From the NCBI RefSeq assembly GCF_019578655.1, contig NC_063256.1, positions 4,464,001-4,528,000 on the forward strand: a DNA stretch of 64,000 bases. The letters run 5' to 3'. Each line of letters starts with the position of its first letter. Within the stretch, counting starts at the first letter, position 1. This stretch comes from Ricinus communis. Taxonomy: Eukaryota > Streptophyta > Magnoliopsida > Malpighiales > Euphorbiaceae. This document shows, one piece after another, positions 25,201-37,792 of this stretch. The position numbers and the translations under genes were made by a program. Under the pieces are notes generated by a model. That model did not search any database. It was not told the origin of the DNA and was given only the letters and a program-made list of their open reading frames with translations.

Positions 25201-26884
25201 GGAACTCCTTCTGCATACCTTACATCTGAGAGCACTTGGCGAATGTTTATTAATAATTTTTCTCTGTCTTAGGAGGACCGCAACCACTATCATGGGCGGT
25301 GCGAATAAAAGTGGCCGTAGGTGCTGCCAGAGGACTTTCTTTCCTTCATGATGCAAAATCACAAGTCATATACCGGGATTTCAAGGCTTCTAATATTTTA
25401 CTGGACGCGGTATGTTAATTAGAAAGTGGGATAAAAATTTAAATTTCTTTTACTGTTTTTGAGAGGAATTAAGGAAAATAATTACTGTCCCTTTAGATTT
25501 TAAATTCCTGGTGTTCACAATGCGTTGGGATGCAGGAATTCAATGCCAAACTGTCTGATTTTGGTTTGGCCAAGGAAGGGCCCACTGGTGATAGAACTCA
25601 TGTGTCGACTCAAGTCATGGGTACTCATGGCTATGCAGCACCTGAATATGTTGCTACAGGTCTGTCCAGTGCTTATCCTACATATTGCTATCATTTTGTT
25701 GTTATTATTAAAACTAATCTGAAATATTTGGTAGAAAAATCGCTTACATAATTTCGTTGGTCTTAATTATCTTGTGGGTGATAGATATATGGTTTATTTT
25801 ATCTTGTGGGTGATGGATATATGGTTTATATTGTTAGTTCTTTATGTGGCCAATCATATCTCTGATGACCAAGCTGGTACCTCACTGGTGGTGGCCAGTT
25901 CTCTTAGTCTATCGAAACCATTCTTTTTCTGTTATGTCTAATTACTGAGCTTCTTGCCAACATCCAAGTGTTTGTAATGATGTGAGATGACTTTCCCCAA
26001 TGACACTGGTAATTAGAAGAAAGGATTTATTAAATTGGTCATAAGGTTAAGGGTTTGGTCTTTACCAAAACATTGTGCATTATTTATAAGAATGCTTGGT
26101 CATCAGAAGTGTAATGGTAGAATGGTCATTGTAGACTTTTATTTGTCCTCACTTCTCTCTGAGTACCTACTACTTTGTCTATGTGCATTGCGCACTCCCA
26201 TAGCGCGAAGGCTAAGAATTTTAAGAATTGAATTATATAGTGTTGTGAACGTGTGAGTCAGGTAGGCTATTACGATGGAGTTACTCTCTTTGAATTTTTG
26301 TTCAAAAAATCAGGATTGAGATTCTGATCTGATTCATTGTCACTTCACTACACTTGTGGAACTGATCTCTGATATGCAACTTGCTGAAGACTGAATTACA
26401 ATTACACACGTGTTTATTTGGGCGAACAGGTAGGCTGACAGCAAAGAGTGATGTATACAGCTTTGGGGTTGTGTTGCTTGAACTACTGTCTGGGAGACGT
26501 GCTGTTGATAAAACCAAGGTTGGTATAGAGCAGAATCTGGTGGACTGGGCAAAACCCTATCTTAGTGACAAAAGAAAATTATTCCGAATAATGGACACCA
26601 AGTTGGGGGGACAATATCCTCAGAAAAGTGCCCATATGGCTGCTAATCTTGCCTTGCAATGTCTAAGCACTGAAGCCAAAGCTAGGCCTCGAATGTCAGA
26701 GGTGTTGGCAACACTGGAGCAAATTGAATCCCCAAAAACTGCAGGCAGATTATCCCACTCAGAGCATCCGTCAATTCAGATACCTGTCCGGAAGTCCCCA
26801 ATGAGACAACACCATTCTCCTCTAAATCTAACGCCAAGCGCTTCCCCATTGCCATCCCATCGGCAATCTCCTCGAGTACGTTGA
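22270..26884 (+). CDS. PBL3: Receptor-like cytoplasmic kinase, subfamily VII (PBL2/PBL3, APK2 type)
   Basis: Ser/Thr kinase of the PBS1-like group, membrane-anchored signalling kinases often acting below immune receptors. Exons: 22270-22336, 23683-24023, 24109-24244, 25273-25409, 25536-25659, 26430-26884. They total 1260 nt, giving 419 aa; all junctions are GT/AG and stay in frame. The N-terminus MGNC offers Gly2 for myristoylation and Cys4 for palmitoylation. The glycine loop [13 protein letters not shown] is at about residues 90-102 and the ATP-binding Lys at 122 in VAVKK. The catalytic loop [10 protein letters not shown] has Asp217, DFG is at 235-237 and the activation end is [17 protein letters not shown] instead of HRD is normal for this subgroup. 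The Ser/Pro-rich tail ends SPRVR as in APK2B. Intron 1 carries a LINE fragment. PBL2 versus PBL3 is not settled. Confidence 0.95.
23150..23550 (+). pseudogene. LINE RNase H fragment in kinase intron 1
   Basis: A plant RVT_3-type RNase H domain, the C-terminal domain of plant non-LTR retrotransposons. Visible pieces are [33 protein letters not shown] and [18 protein letters not shown]. After about 23400 the matching frame shifts ([20 protein letters not shown] is in another frame). An A-rich tail follows at 23528-23547. It is in sense orientation, lacks an ATG and is 5'-truncated, which fits a dead-on-arrival LINE copy. Confidence 0.75.
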
Positions 26885-27436
26885 GTAAAAACATCTCTGT
26901 AAATTTTTCAGTTGCATATTTTCCTGTTGCTGTAATATCTAATTTGGGCGTGTATCTCAATGCCATTTTTGATTCCACTAGAACAGATTATCATCACCTG
27001 ACACCTGTACTTCTCTTAGCATTTTCCTTTGGGTAATCTGCATCAAGTCATTTGTAATTATATCTCTGTAGTCAATATCATTTTTGCTTCGGCTGATCTA
27101 TATCTAATTGTTTAACCAGTATTGGTCGGAGTAGCAAGAATATCACTCGTTTCTGGGAATTTTAGTTGACAAATTTTATTTTATTTTTTTACTTGGAAAG
27201 TACTGAATGCTCAAGGGACTGTTATCTTACGGAAAGCGTATAAAGTCCTGTTAACGATAAGCATTGTAGTGTGATTGGTGGGTTATGCGCATTTTAGAAG
27301 TTCCAACTTCTATCAGCATGTCAACCAGAAGGGCAAGAAGTTATCCACAGCAAATTAATCTACTATGGCTGATATGTCAAGTTCCGAAATTAACTTACAG
27401 GATGTGATATTCAAGGAACGAACCTATTGAAAGATC
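26885..27436. other. Tail-to-tail intergenic spacer
   Basis: About 550 bp between the stop codons of two converging kinase genes. It presumably holds both 3' UTRs. No other feature was seen. Confidence 0.6.
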
Positions 27437-28108
27437 TCATCTTCTTGTACGTAGATATTGCAAGTCAGCTGCATTATGGCTATCCATGCTTTGTTGCAGT
27501 AGCTCTAGATCAGCTACAACTTCTGTCATTGTTGGCCGGGTCTTAGGGTTGGAGCTGAGGCATCGAAGAATTATTGCAGCAAAATCTCGAGCTTCCTCCA
27601 TTGGGATGCTCCTGAGCTTCTTGTCTATAACATGGTGTAGTTCCAGCTTGTTGCTAAGATGTGGTTTAGCCCATTGAGCAAAACTCCCCGGCAAGCCATC
27701 TGAATGTTTCTTGACCGCGCAACCTGATAAGATCTCTAGGAGTACCACTCCAAATCTGAACACATCAGCTTTTAGGGTCAAACGACCTGTAAAAGCACAA
27801 AAATCTTTTAGGCAATCTCCAAACAGCAATAGAGCTATAAATGTCATGCTGAGACACTATATGAATCGAGTACCTGTTGCAACATATTCAGGAGCGAAGT
27901 AGCCTCTAGTGCCAAGTACTCTGGTAGTAACGTGGCTTTCTTCACCTTGGGGTCCAGACTTGGCCAATCCAAAATCTGAAAGCTTGGCACTAAAGTCCTG
28001 CAATGCCACCCTTAGCGTAAATAACAATTCAGAAAGAAGAAAGTTCAAATTAATGAACTACAAGTCGACAGATGTACAAAAATGACCAGTTATATGTAAA
28101 TACATAAT

Positions 28109-28145
<37 letters not shown>

Positions 28146-29791
28146 ATACAAATATTAATTTCAGTAACAGGTTTTGATAATTTCATTGAATACCAAAATT
28201 GAATGTTACTGAAATTGAAAAAATTGAAATTACATGCTAACTACTAAATACATAAAACATAATTTTTGTGTCAATCGAGCCTAAGATGTATGCCAATAGA
28301 CTGTTTATATTGATGACAAAAGAGAAGAAACTTGCAGTGCCAAGAAGAACATTGGAGGCCTTGAGATCACGATGCATGACTGGTTTTCTACGAGTGTGAA
28401 GATATGCTAAACCTCTTGCAGCCTCTAAAGCTATCCCGACTCTTCTCCACCAGTCCAGCTCTGTATCATTCTCTGCTTTTAACAAATAATTTACTATATA
28501 AATTGCCCCAGTTGGATACTTTCTTATACGTGTAGCATGTAATTCGGAGTCTTTAGTTTTACCTCTTAAAAGATGGGCCTCCAAGCTTCCTTTATTCATG
28601 TACTCATACACTAAGATTCTGTGGTCACGCTCGCAGCAGTAGCCTAATAGCTTAACAATGTTTGGATGATTCAATCTACTCAAAAATCTCATTTCATTCT
28701 GCATAGACAAATCCAACTCTCAATAACAGAAAGAGAGCAAGGAATACCAAGAAGAGAGTATGAGAAAATACAGACCAGCCACTCGTTGTGGCCTTGTGCT
28801 CTATTTCTTCTAAGACTTTTGACAGCAATTGCAGAACCACCATCATTTGGTTTAGTAGCATCATCGTGCAGAAATTTATATATCCTTTATAAACATCATC
28901 GAAACCTCCTTGCCCTATTAAATTCTTCTCACTGAATTTTTGGGTTGCAGACTTCAACATACTATAGCAAAAGCAGTTCAACTTATAGGCAGGAAAAACT
29001 TCATCTTTCTTATTCACTTTTGAAACTGACCAATCATTTGGATTGGCTGGGGAACCAGTTTTTCCTCCTTTCCTGTGCCACTCTATGCCAAGATACAAAT
29101 GTACTAGCGTAAGAATTTATGGTCCCAACTTCCAAATTGTAACATTTTAAAAGTAATTATAATAACAATATCAACCTCGATACCGATTTCTTTTATTAAT
29201 GGCAGGTATAATGGACCGTGAACAATTAGACAAAGTAATTTCTTTAAGTTGGTCATAAAAATAATAATTCACTTATTGCAGAGATGAATACTTAAACTCG
29301 AAGTGCTCTTGCCATTGTCATTGGGTTTTAGTTTAATGGATAGTTCTAACCTTTTTGTAAATTTAACGAAAGGCTTGGTCTGTTCTTCTCCTATAGTGGG
29401 TAATCACCTGCTTTGTATTAACAGGAAAAGAAAAAGAGAATTTACTGAGATGGTGTGTTTTTGTGAGACAACTTCCTATTGAATCATTTATTTGGTGAAG
29501 CAAGAAGAAAGAAAAAACACGGGCACCTATTTGAGCATGTGATGTAGAACCCTTCTTGGGAACTTGGATCTTATCAACTCCTTTAATGGAAAACAAAGCA
29601 TAAGAAGAAGTTGCAAATATGGAAAAAAACTTTACTATGTTAAACTTTCTTTGATGGATTATTATGTAAATTTCATGTTAGAACTAAGAAGAGATGGCAC
29701 AAGTGCTACGGAACAAACCAGCCATAAATTGAGGAATCTCATCAACCTGTTTGGTGGGGTCGTGACCATGTTTTCTTAGACAATTCCCCAT
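27437..29791 (-). pseudogene. RLCK-VII kinase paralogue with a frameshift (probable pseudogene)
   Basis: Six exons on the minus strand: 29791-29719, 29082-28776, 28698-28563, 28472-28336, 27997-27874, 27786-27437. Exons 3, 4 and 5 are 136, 137 and 124 nt, exactly as in the neighbouring PBL gene. The start is MGNCLRKHGHD (myristoylation type). The sum, 1127 nt, is not a multiple of three. In exon 2 the frame breaks near 28870, between VYKGYINF and DDATKPNDGGSAIAVKSL. The glycine loop is GQGGFDD, losing one conserved Gly. Lys (AVKSL), HRDLKASN, SDFGLAK and FAPEYVATG are kept. The donor of intron 4 is GC (gcaagt at 28335), a rare but usable class. It could be a decaying gene, or a working gene with an assembly error at the frameshift. 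Confidence 0.8.
28119..28145. repeat. (TG)n microsatellite
   Basis: About 13 uninterrupted TG units preceded by (TA)n, inside intron 4 of the kinase paralogue. Confidence 0.95.
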
Positions 29792-31369
29792 TGCCACCCA
29801 AAAACTCAAAAAGAAACAGAAAAAAGAAAGTAGTGATTTTGTTAGGTTGTGAAGTGTGGAATGCTTGAGATATAAAAGCATGATATGATATATAATGATT
29901 CTTCAAAGATTTCCTTGTCGAAGATGATGTGGTGAAATAGTCTCTAAATTCTTTCCAGGGATTTCCAAGTTAACTAACTAAGACAAATTAAATATTGTCC
30001 CAACGATGACTACAAAGTCTGAGGATTGGAGATATTATCCTAAATTAATTTAGTACTCGTAAACTTTTGAAATAGGAAACGTTGTTTTGCTTGATATTTA
30101 CTTTAATACTTCAAAAACTTTTATATAAAGACTTATTCTTTTGTTCACTAGCAATATAAAATTGTGAAGGCAGGTACAGGATTTTGTTGTTAATTTAGGA
30201 ATTCAATAATTACAGTAAATAAAAGCTAACTTAAAAATATAAATAACTAAAAAGTGCATTAAAACTTTTAGGAAATCACTTGATTATGACATATATACTA
30301 TTTTTTTTTTTTATATATAAACTAGTACCTAATAGTTTGCTATCAATTATATATAGATAGCTAATTGAATCTTAAAATATTCTGTCATTATTTCTAACGA
30401 TTTGAAATTAGTTTTTATCAAGTGACATTTTCTTTTTTAAATTCATTAAAAGTAAATTTAAGGTAATACATTGACATCTAAAAACCTAGTAATTTTAAAT
30501 AAAATATTGAAAATTTTAATTGTAATTATTTTATTTTATATGAATATCTTAATTATTAGAAATAATTATAAATATCTCATGTCATATTATATGCCTTTAC
30601 CATACTTCTTAAAAAAAACACATTTCATCCCTCATACTTATTTTTTGAAATAAGTTTTTATCCCTCATATTTATATATAATCTATTGAGTAATTTGTATG
30701 CAATCATTTATTAGATAAGTCTATTGAGTTTCTAAGGAATTAATATGTATTAAAATATTTTAAAATACAAATATATAAAAATATAAATTTGTTATATAAA
30801 ATAAAAATGAAAGATCAATTTGTAAGATAATGTATTATTTATGTTAAAATTTTAAATTTTTCTTTCTGTTATTGACGGATATATCCATTTAATTTAGTTT
30901 GATTTTTTGAAAATATAGGGATGAAATTGCATAATAGCTAAAATCTTAAGAGTATTTGTAATTGTACCTAATTATTACATAACTTATAGAAACGGACAGC
31001 TTTCGAAACTGAATAAAAGGTCAGGAGCCTGGACGAGGTGCACGGAGCGGTTAACGAGGGAAAAAAAATCTAAAAGTATTAAAGGAGATTTGAGTTTCAC
31101 AACTTAATTCCCGCCTCTTTGCTTGGTTCGTTGCTGTTTGATCAAATCAGTCAATTAGGTAAATCCCTGAATTCCTGAATTTCCATAAGAAGCCCTTTTT
31201 TGCCATTACATACAATTGATAAAAACTTCGGAGCTAATTTTGAAATGGGCAATCATGGCTTCTGGGTCTTAATTAAATTGATGAATTTGAATTGGCTGTC
31301 TTTTATTTTTGTAATGCATGCAGATTTTGGTGATGATCATGAGGATTGTTTAACCAAATTTTGAAGAGA
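29792..31369. other. Intergenic DNA between kinase paralogue and VPS29
   Basis: AT-rich, no gene seen. The last part is likely the VPS29 leader. A plausible 5'-UTR intron runs from the GT at 31159 (TTAG|GTAAAT) to the CAG ending at 31323. Confidence 0.45.
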
Positions 31370-33966
31370 ATGGTTCTTGTTTTAGCAATAGGAGATCTTC
31401 ATATACCTCACAGGGCGGCTGATTTGCCTCCAAAGTTCAAGTCCATGCTTGTTCCTGGGAAGATTCAACATATCATTTGTACTGGAAATCCCTGCATCAA
31501 AGTAATCACCTTTATTGCTTACTCTATTAATTCTGTAGAGTATTTGCCTGTTAGTCTTTTGTTTTTCCCTTCTTCTTTGAAGTTAATGTTTGTTCAGGGT
31601 AATTAAGTTCTGTTTGGATGATCAAAGTTTTAAACTGCTTCTTAGTTGAATTAGGGGACTCTTCTTTGCAAATTTGTTTGTTTATAGTTGTGATACTGAG
31701 ATGAACTTTAGAGCAGGCAATATCACTGTTGTTTGCCATACATGAATGGTTTAAGCAAGTTTATTGGGGCTAAACCAGTTGCAAAATAAGTAATTGGGAA
31801 GTCCTTTGGCTTTAACTTTTCGTCTAATGAAGTGGTCTTATTTTGAAACATCTCGTTGAGCCCTTTAGTTGCTGAAATGGATACTGGAAATTGTGGTAGC
31901 TTCTAAGTATGGTAGTGCTCTGCTGAATTAATTTATGTTGATTACATTGGTCATTGACGCCCTTGCATACTCACTGTTGTATGCTTTACAGAACCAAATT
32001 CCTCTTTGTAATTTCATCACAGACTCCTAGCAAGACTTATTTCCTCGCACTTCGCATGGAAATTCACCAATTTTAATACTGTACTGAAGGACTTAACCAA
32101 GCACACATTATATGGATGAATGTGCGGACCTTCAAAAATTAATGCTGCAGATGCTTTCCATAAAAATGCCAAAGAAAATGAGTTTGTAGCCTCCTTCATT
32201 TGTGCAAAGAAATGGTTTCTTTTGATGGATGTTAAGTGTTGGAACTAGGAAGAAGACCTTATAATGAATTTGCAGCTAAAATAATTTTGGGATATGAGTG
32301 GAAACTTCTATGGGTAATTGATGTTGCCGATGAGCCAGGAAAGTGGAAAAAGAGAGGATTTTAAAGAGCAAGAAGGAAATGGTGGAATAGAAAGAGGTGA
32401 GGGAGGAAGCATGGATTTGAAACCGATGCACACTAGAGCATTTTTGGATAAGAGAATTGGTTTTCTTTTCTTCCCAATCATCAACTCCTGCCCCTCCTTT
32501 TAGAGATGGATATAGGGGCATGCAGACACAGACACACAGAAGCAGCTGAGTTGAGCAGATAACCTTTCCTTCCTCTCTTCCTCTTATCTGACATGGCTAA
32601 ATTAATCCGGGGTCCATCTTGGTTTTAATTTGCCAAGGTGGACTCCACATAAGCAACTGCTTTCTCCACCTAGAGAGATTAAGCTAATAAAGGACTCGCC
32701 TTAGGCATTTCAAAATGTTTAAGGAATGATAAGAGATGATGCGCAAGGGCCTAATTAGAAATTGGTCAAAGTTAGTGGACTTCTTATACGGAGTTCCCAT
32801 TGCATTACCTTTAACTATTGTAGCTGTTGAAGTGCACACTTCATTTTCTTGTTTAGAACACATTTTAGTTTCCTAGTGAGTTCTTCTTATGCCATCAGAA
32901 TTCTCTACAAGCCTATGGTTCTCTTACAGATGATACTCAGGTTTGGATCTTATCATTGTTGGTTCATGGTCGTAAATCATTTTGTTCTCTATTTTTGTGC
33001 ATGGAAATTGACCCTAATTTACTGGAGCAGTAGATTCTTTTTATCCCCTATACTTCTTATGACATGTTCTAGTGCTTCTTGTGGACACTGAACAGGTTAC
33101 TTCTTGACATTTCTTAACCTGGTTTTTCTTTCTTGCTGTTTGCGTTTAAATTCTAGGTCCTGATAAATACGTTTACAGATCCATGGTAGATGATGCTGAC
33201 ATCTTGAATATTTTGGTTGGTAGCACTGCGCTCCTATTTAATATCATAAATTGTAATGTTTTCTTTTCTTGAGCAGGAAGTGCATGATTATTTGAAGAGC
33301 CTTTGTCCTGATTTGCATATTACCCGTGGTGAATATGATGAAGATTCATGCTATCCAGAGACTAAAACGCTCACCATTGGCCAATTTAAGCTTGGAATAT
33401 GCCATGGTCATCAGGTTTGGTTATCATTTGTCTATTCCTCTGTGATCAGTTCATTTCATCAGGTTTGGTTATGCTTAAGGCTGCTGTTTTGCTTATGAAT
33501 CACATCTTTTGACATCCAGAATGATTTAAGTCTACTTCTACATTTTATTTTCTTATACTGTTGGGAAAAGTATAAACAATAATATTTGTGATATAAAACA
33601 ATAACTTTAGTAAGTATATATTTGCTTCCTGCATCAATCAATAATTGGCCTCTATTTCCCTTTATGAAGGTCATCCCATGGGGTGATTTGGATTCACTAG
33701 CGATGTTGCAGAGGCAACTGGATGTGGACATCCTAGTAACTGGTCACACCCATCAGTTCAAAGCTTACAAGCACGAGGGTGGTGTTGTTATAAATCCCGG
33801 CTCTGCCACTGGTGCCTATAGTAGTTTCACTTATGATGTAAACCCTAGCTTTGTGCTCATGGACGTTGATGGCTTGCGAGTTGTGGTCTATGTTTATGAA
33901 CTAATCGATGGCGAAGTAAAGGTTGACAAAATAGATTTTAAGAAGACAGCCACTACTCGCTCATGA
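31370..33966 (+). CDS. VPS29: VPS29, retromer core subunit
   Basis: Small calcineurin-like phosphoesterase-fold subunit of the retromer VPS26-VPS29-VPS35 core, which recycles vacuolar sorting receptors from endosomes. In Arabidopsis it is MAG1. Exons: 31370-31501, 33277-33414, 33670-33966. They total 567 nt, giving 188 aa, the normal length; all junctions are GT/AG in phase 0. Family blocks are GDLHIPHRA (8-16), CTGN (37-40), [28 protein letters not shown] (113-120), [12 protein letters not shown] and [10 protein letters not shown]. Residue 41 is Pro where I remember Leu in plant and animal VPS29 (CTGNLC). Intron 1 is long (1.78 kb). A 16-bp repeat copies the exon 2 donor 48 bp downstream (see findings). 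Confidence 0.96.
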
Positions 33967-35284
33967 CATCAAACATATGTTCAACTTATAGTAATCACTG
34001 TATAACTTGTGGTTCCTTAAAATTTGTTTAGTTGAGGGGGCCTCTTGTGAAGATAGAGGTAGAAGCCTTGTCATGGCTTTGCTAGAGCTTAAATATATGT
34101 ATTTTGTTGATATGTTTCTGAGAGGCAAATCTTCTCTTATGTGAGATTGGATTTGGCATTCAGAGGATATAAAGAAAGACTAGGCAATTCTTCTGTTATA
34201 TGAGATTGGGTGCAAATCATTATTTAAATAATTATTCGATAGTAAGACTATTAAATGAGTACATCGGAGGTATAAAAGGAATGTAATTAAAGCTCAAAAA
34301 CATTATTAGTGAAAATAAATATTCTTAAATGAGGCCAACGAAGATGTAAAAGGAAAATAACTAAAGCTTAAAAACATGTAAAACGCAATTTTTCTCTTTT
34401 GCAAATCTATTTTTTTCCCTCCACTTGTAGAGATTGCTAGAGATTTCTAGCAAATAAATCTTGTAAATTCCCAGAAAGCAAAAAAAAAGAAGAAGTTATA
34501 ATTGTTTTCTCTAGAACACTCTTTAGAAACTAAATTATCTCTCTAAGCAAACTTAATATGGTAATATTTGCATTAGAGGGTCATTATTTTAGTGTCACGT
34601 GACATTAAAATAGTTTTAATGAAAGTAAAGTTAGTAATTTTTTTTTTTAAATTTGTATAGTTGATGAAATAAAGTATAAATATTATTGAATTTTGCATTT
34701 ATGTTATAATCGTTAAAAAATAATCTATTATTATTAATAAATTTTTTATCTATCAGCTATGATTAAATCTAACAAATCTAAATGGTTTAAAATATACTTA
34801 ACATCTGTCATGTGACACTAAATCAATTGGCTTGCAGTAGTTATATCTCTTTTATTAAAAAAAAAAAAGTAATAAAATGAAGCACCCCTTATGCATAATT
34901 TTTTCAGTTTCATTAGCCACTTATTAATTTTAATATTTTTCCAATTTAAATTATGAGTAAACAAATTTTTAGTAATTCATTCTGCTAGCCATTATAAATC
35001 CAAATCCACAAATATACAAATTGTTTGAGTTCATATTAAGCCTTTTTTTTTAATAAGAAAAAGGAAAAAATCTTTTACACCTCTATTTACACTCCCACAA
35101 AATTGGACCACCTTAAATATGTATCTAGTTTATCTACTAGACTTGAAATTCACGCATGCTAGTCATGCAAAACTACGCTAATAAGGTTAAGGTAAGTTGG
35201 TGCAAAATCCTACAGCAACCAGGAAATCAAATCCAACCAGTAATTAGTTTCCTATTCCAATATAGAATTTGTTTCTGCTCTTTC
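33967..35284. other. Intergenic DNA, no gene seen
   Basis: The VPS29 3' UTR, then AT-rich DNA. No coding frame or RNA gene was recognised. Confidence 0.6.
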
Positions 35285-35293
35285 TATATATAA
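35285..35293 (+). promoter_or_regulatory. TATA box of the RING gene
   Basis: TATATATAA lies 125-133 bp before the ATG at 35418. It predicts transcription from about 35317 and a leader of roughly 100 nt. Confidence 0.65.
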
Positions 35294-35417
35294 CGGTGTC
35301 GCATTCTTTACTAAGTGGGTAGTTCTTTGAGTCGCTTTGCTCAGTATTCACATAATTCTTTTCTCCAAGACTCTGCTGTCTTTCTTCTCCTCCACTTCTG
35401 TTGTCAATTTATTAATA

Positions 35418-36164
35418 ATGCACAGGGATAGGCATCATCATCTCACGGTCGCCCCTATGACGCCGCAGGACATGGAGAAACATATTCACTCTGCAGGCCT
35501 GAACGCATCATCCTTGCAAGTCTACTTCAACTTATCTTACCAAGTCGAGCACCAATCTGTTCTTGTTCATGCCGATGGTAGACAAGCCTTTCTTGGTTCC
35601 ACCGCTAATCAATTTGCTGTCGTAGATTCCTTCTTTTTTGATTTTGGGTTGCTTAGTAGCTATCAGGCGTCGTTCAAACATCTTTCACCTATTTTTGCTC
35701 GTTTACTGATAGATTCAAGTTTCCATGAGATATTGGTTTTTCAGATAATACAGGAAGTTGCTCAGCTAATTACAACAGGTGATGCATCAAAGACTAGCAA
35801 TTTCATGCCCTTCAATATCAATGTACTGAAGCACTGCATCCATATATATCAGGAAGAAGAGCTGATTGATCATGTTATAAGTCAGTCGAGGGAAGAATAT
35901 GAAATCAGAAATTTCGGTATGGTGCCGACTGCTCCAAAGTCTAGGAAATTGAAGTGTGTGAAAATGAGTGAGACTGAGACTACTGCTTACGAAGGTTCGA
36001 AGGAGGGTAAAAGCCAAATTTGTACGGTATGCTTGGAGGAGCTCGAGGATTTTGCTGCTGCGATGCCCTGTGGTCATCTGTTCCATGGCGCTTGTATCCA
36101 CAAATGGTTGGAGAATAGCCATTATTGTCCTCTCTGCCGCTATGAAATGCCTACTAAGACGTGA
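35418..36164 (+). CDS. RING-H2 finger protein, putative E3 ubiquitin ligase (intronless)
   Basis: A single 248-aa frame from the first ATG ([10 protein letters not shown]). The frame stays open upstream to 35337, but without an ATG. The C-terminal RING-H2 is at about residues 202-241: CTVC, then CGHLFHGAC, then CPLC, with all eight metal ligands present in C-x2-C, C-x-H-x2-H-x2-C, C-x2-C order. A Trp between ligands 6 and 7 (HKWLENS) is the residue that usually contacts E2 enzymes. The first 200 residues have no recognised domain, so the substrate is unknown. There is no signal peptide or clear membrane segment. Intronless structure is common in this family. Confidence 0.88.
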   Translation: MHRDRHHHLTVAPMTPQDMEKHIHSAGLNASSLQVYFNLSYQVEHQSVLVHADGRQAFLGSTANQFAVVDSFFFDFGLLSSYQASFKHLSPIFARLLIDSSFHEILVFQIIQEVAQLITTGDASKTSNFMPFNINVLKHCIHIYQEEELIDHVISQSREEYEIRNFGMVPTAPKSRKLKCVKMSETETTAYEGSKEGKSQICTVCLEELEDFAAAMPCGHLFHGACIHKWLENSHYCPLCRYEMPTKT

Positions 36165-37405
36165 TTTATTATTTACTGTTCTTGGGATGTTAGGTTTCTC
36201 TGAGTTTATCGACCAAAAAACATTTTTCTTTTAAGTTTAACTTGTATTTGGTTAATCAAGATTCTTGAATGCTTGAGCTTAGTTCTGATTTTAGTTAGCT
36301 AGCAGCTGAAATTGATATATTGATGTTTATAATGTGATTACATAACAATACCTGGTCTATCGAAAAACTAGAATTGGCTTGTGAAATACAAGGTTTATTT
36401 TATTTCCAATTTAAGCAGCACGCCCGTTTCCACTCCTGGCAATTACTATGTTTGTTACTTTCTTTTTTTTTTCTTTTTTCGCTTCTGTTGTTGGGGTTCT
36501 GCTTGCTGCAATTAGTAAGCGTTAATCAGATCAAAGGGAAAAAGATATAGAGAACAGGTCAATAATTTCCGTTAACTTAGATTTTGGGAAGATAAATGCT
36601 ATATAAAAATATGCTAAATTTTATAACCAGAAAATCCCAGGGGAGGCAGAATCTGAATTTGCTGCCAGGTTGCAGCTTGTTTATGCTAGTTATGGCTTAT
36701 TAAGATAGCTAGTCTGGATTCTTTTCTTAAAACAGAATTTATGTGTACAAGTATTTTTGGACTGATTGGTTATTAATTTCATTTTACGAACTGGAAAAAA
36801 AACAAATAATGTAAATTAAGTACAAATATTTTCAGGGTACGTACCTTTCATTTAGAAATTTGCAATGTTCAGATCGCTTTGCTGATTTGTTACTATTGGT
36901 TTCTGCATTTGTCTGTTCCCCTTGATCTCTATACGAGGGATCCTCTCAAGTACATATCATCTGCTTATGCATTGCAGGCTGCCTTCTAGAGCTATACCCT
37001 CCTGTGTAAATTTTACTTGATTAGCTGTTGATTGTCAAGCTATGTCAGTTGTCGTTTGGAAGTTGATTTATGCAGATGTTGACACAAGTTACTGGATTTA
37101 TGCCAAAGAAAGTTTGTTTCAGTATAGGGATTTGTTTTGTAAACACATTTGCTTTAGTCACTAACATTCTGATTCACTGGCTCCCGTTGATGCCATCTGC
37201 TGCAGCAACCCTCGTGTTGAAAAAAGAAGAAGAAGAAGAAGAAAAACTGATTAATTTTGCATTGCTACAAAAATCTATGTTTAGAATATATCTCGAATGA
37301 GGAATTGAGTTTTCCAGGTAGTATTTTGATTATGCCTTTGTGTTTCTCTAGAAAGGCTGTTGTCATCTTGCTGAAATCATTTCACATGTGATTGCTCTTT
37401 AATTG
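36165..37405. other. Intergenic DNA, no gene seen
   Basis: The RING gene 3' region and AT-rich DNA, with a short GAA microsatellite near 37224-37243. The frame at 37070-37300 is low-similarity and not supported. Confidence 0.55.
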
Positions 37406-37792
37406 CAAGAATACAGGGATGAGTATGGGGCTTTTTCTTAATTTAGGACCTCTGAAAAATTCTCATTTTAGAATAAAATTTTGTTAAATTTCCATTTTAG
37501 GTGGTTTCAAAATAAATATTCAATTTAGAATGGATTTTGCTGAGATGGAGAGAGGATAGTAAAGGTTTGAGCAAGAATTTCACTGAAATGTAGTCGACAG
37601 CTTCTTTCTGGTAGTTCAATTGGTGAACAGCTTTTTTATCCATTAGTTCATGCTCAACCTTTATTATCCTCCCTCTATTTCAACAAAATCCATCATAAAT
37701 TGAAAAATTATTTTGAAACCACCCTAAATAAATTTTTTACTTTCAGAGATCCTAAATTAAGAAAAAGCACCGTACTCATCCCTATATTCTTG
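37406..37792. mobile_element. Foldback (long inverted-repeat) element
   Basis: 387 bp in which the two arms, roughly 37406-37570 and 37640-37792, are near-complementary along their length. The ends CAAGAATACAGGGATGAGTA and TACTCATCCCTATATTCTTG match inverted with one difference, and inner blocks such as GGTGGTTTCAAAATAA / TTATTTTGAAACCACC also match. It is non-coding. A transcript would form a long hairpin. No clean target duplication was seen. Confidence 0.85.

Noticed and set aside
35337..35417. Extended N-terminus of the RING protein
   Set aside because: The frame is open but begins with TTG. The first ATG is at 35418, in good position after the TATA box.
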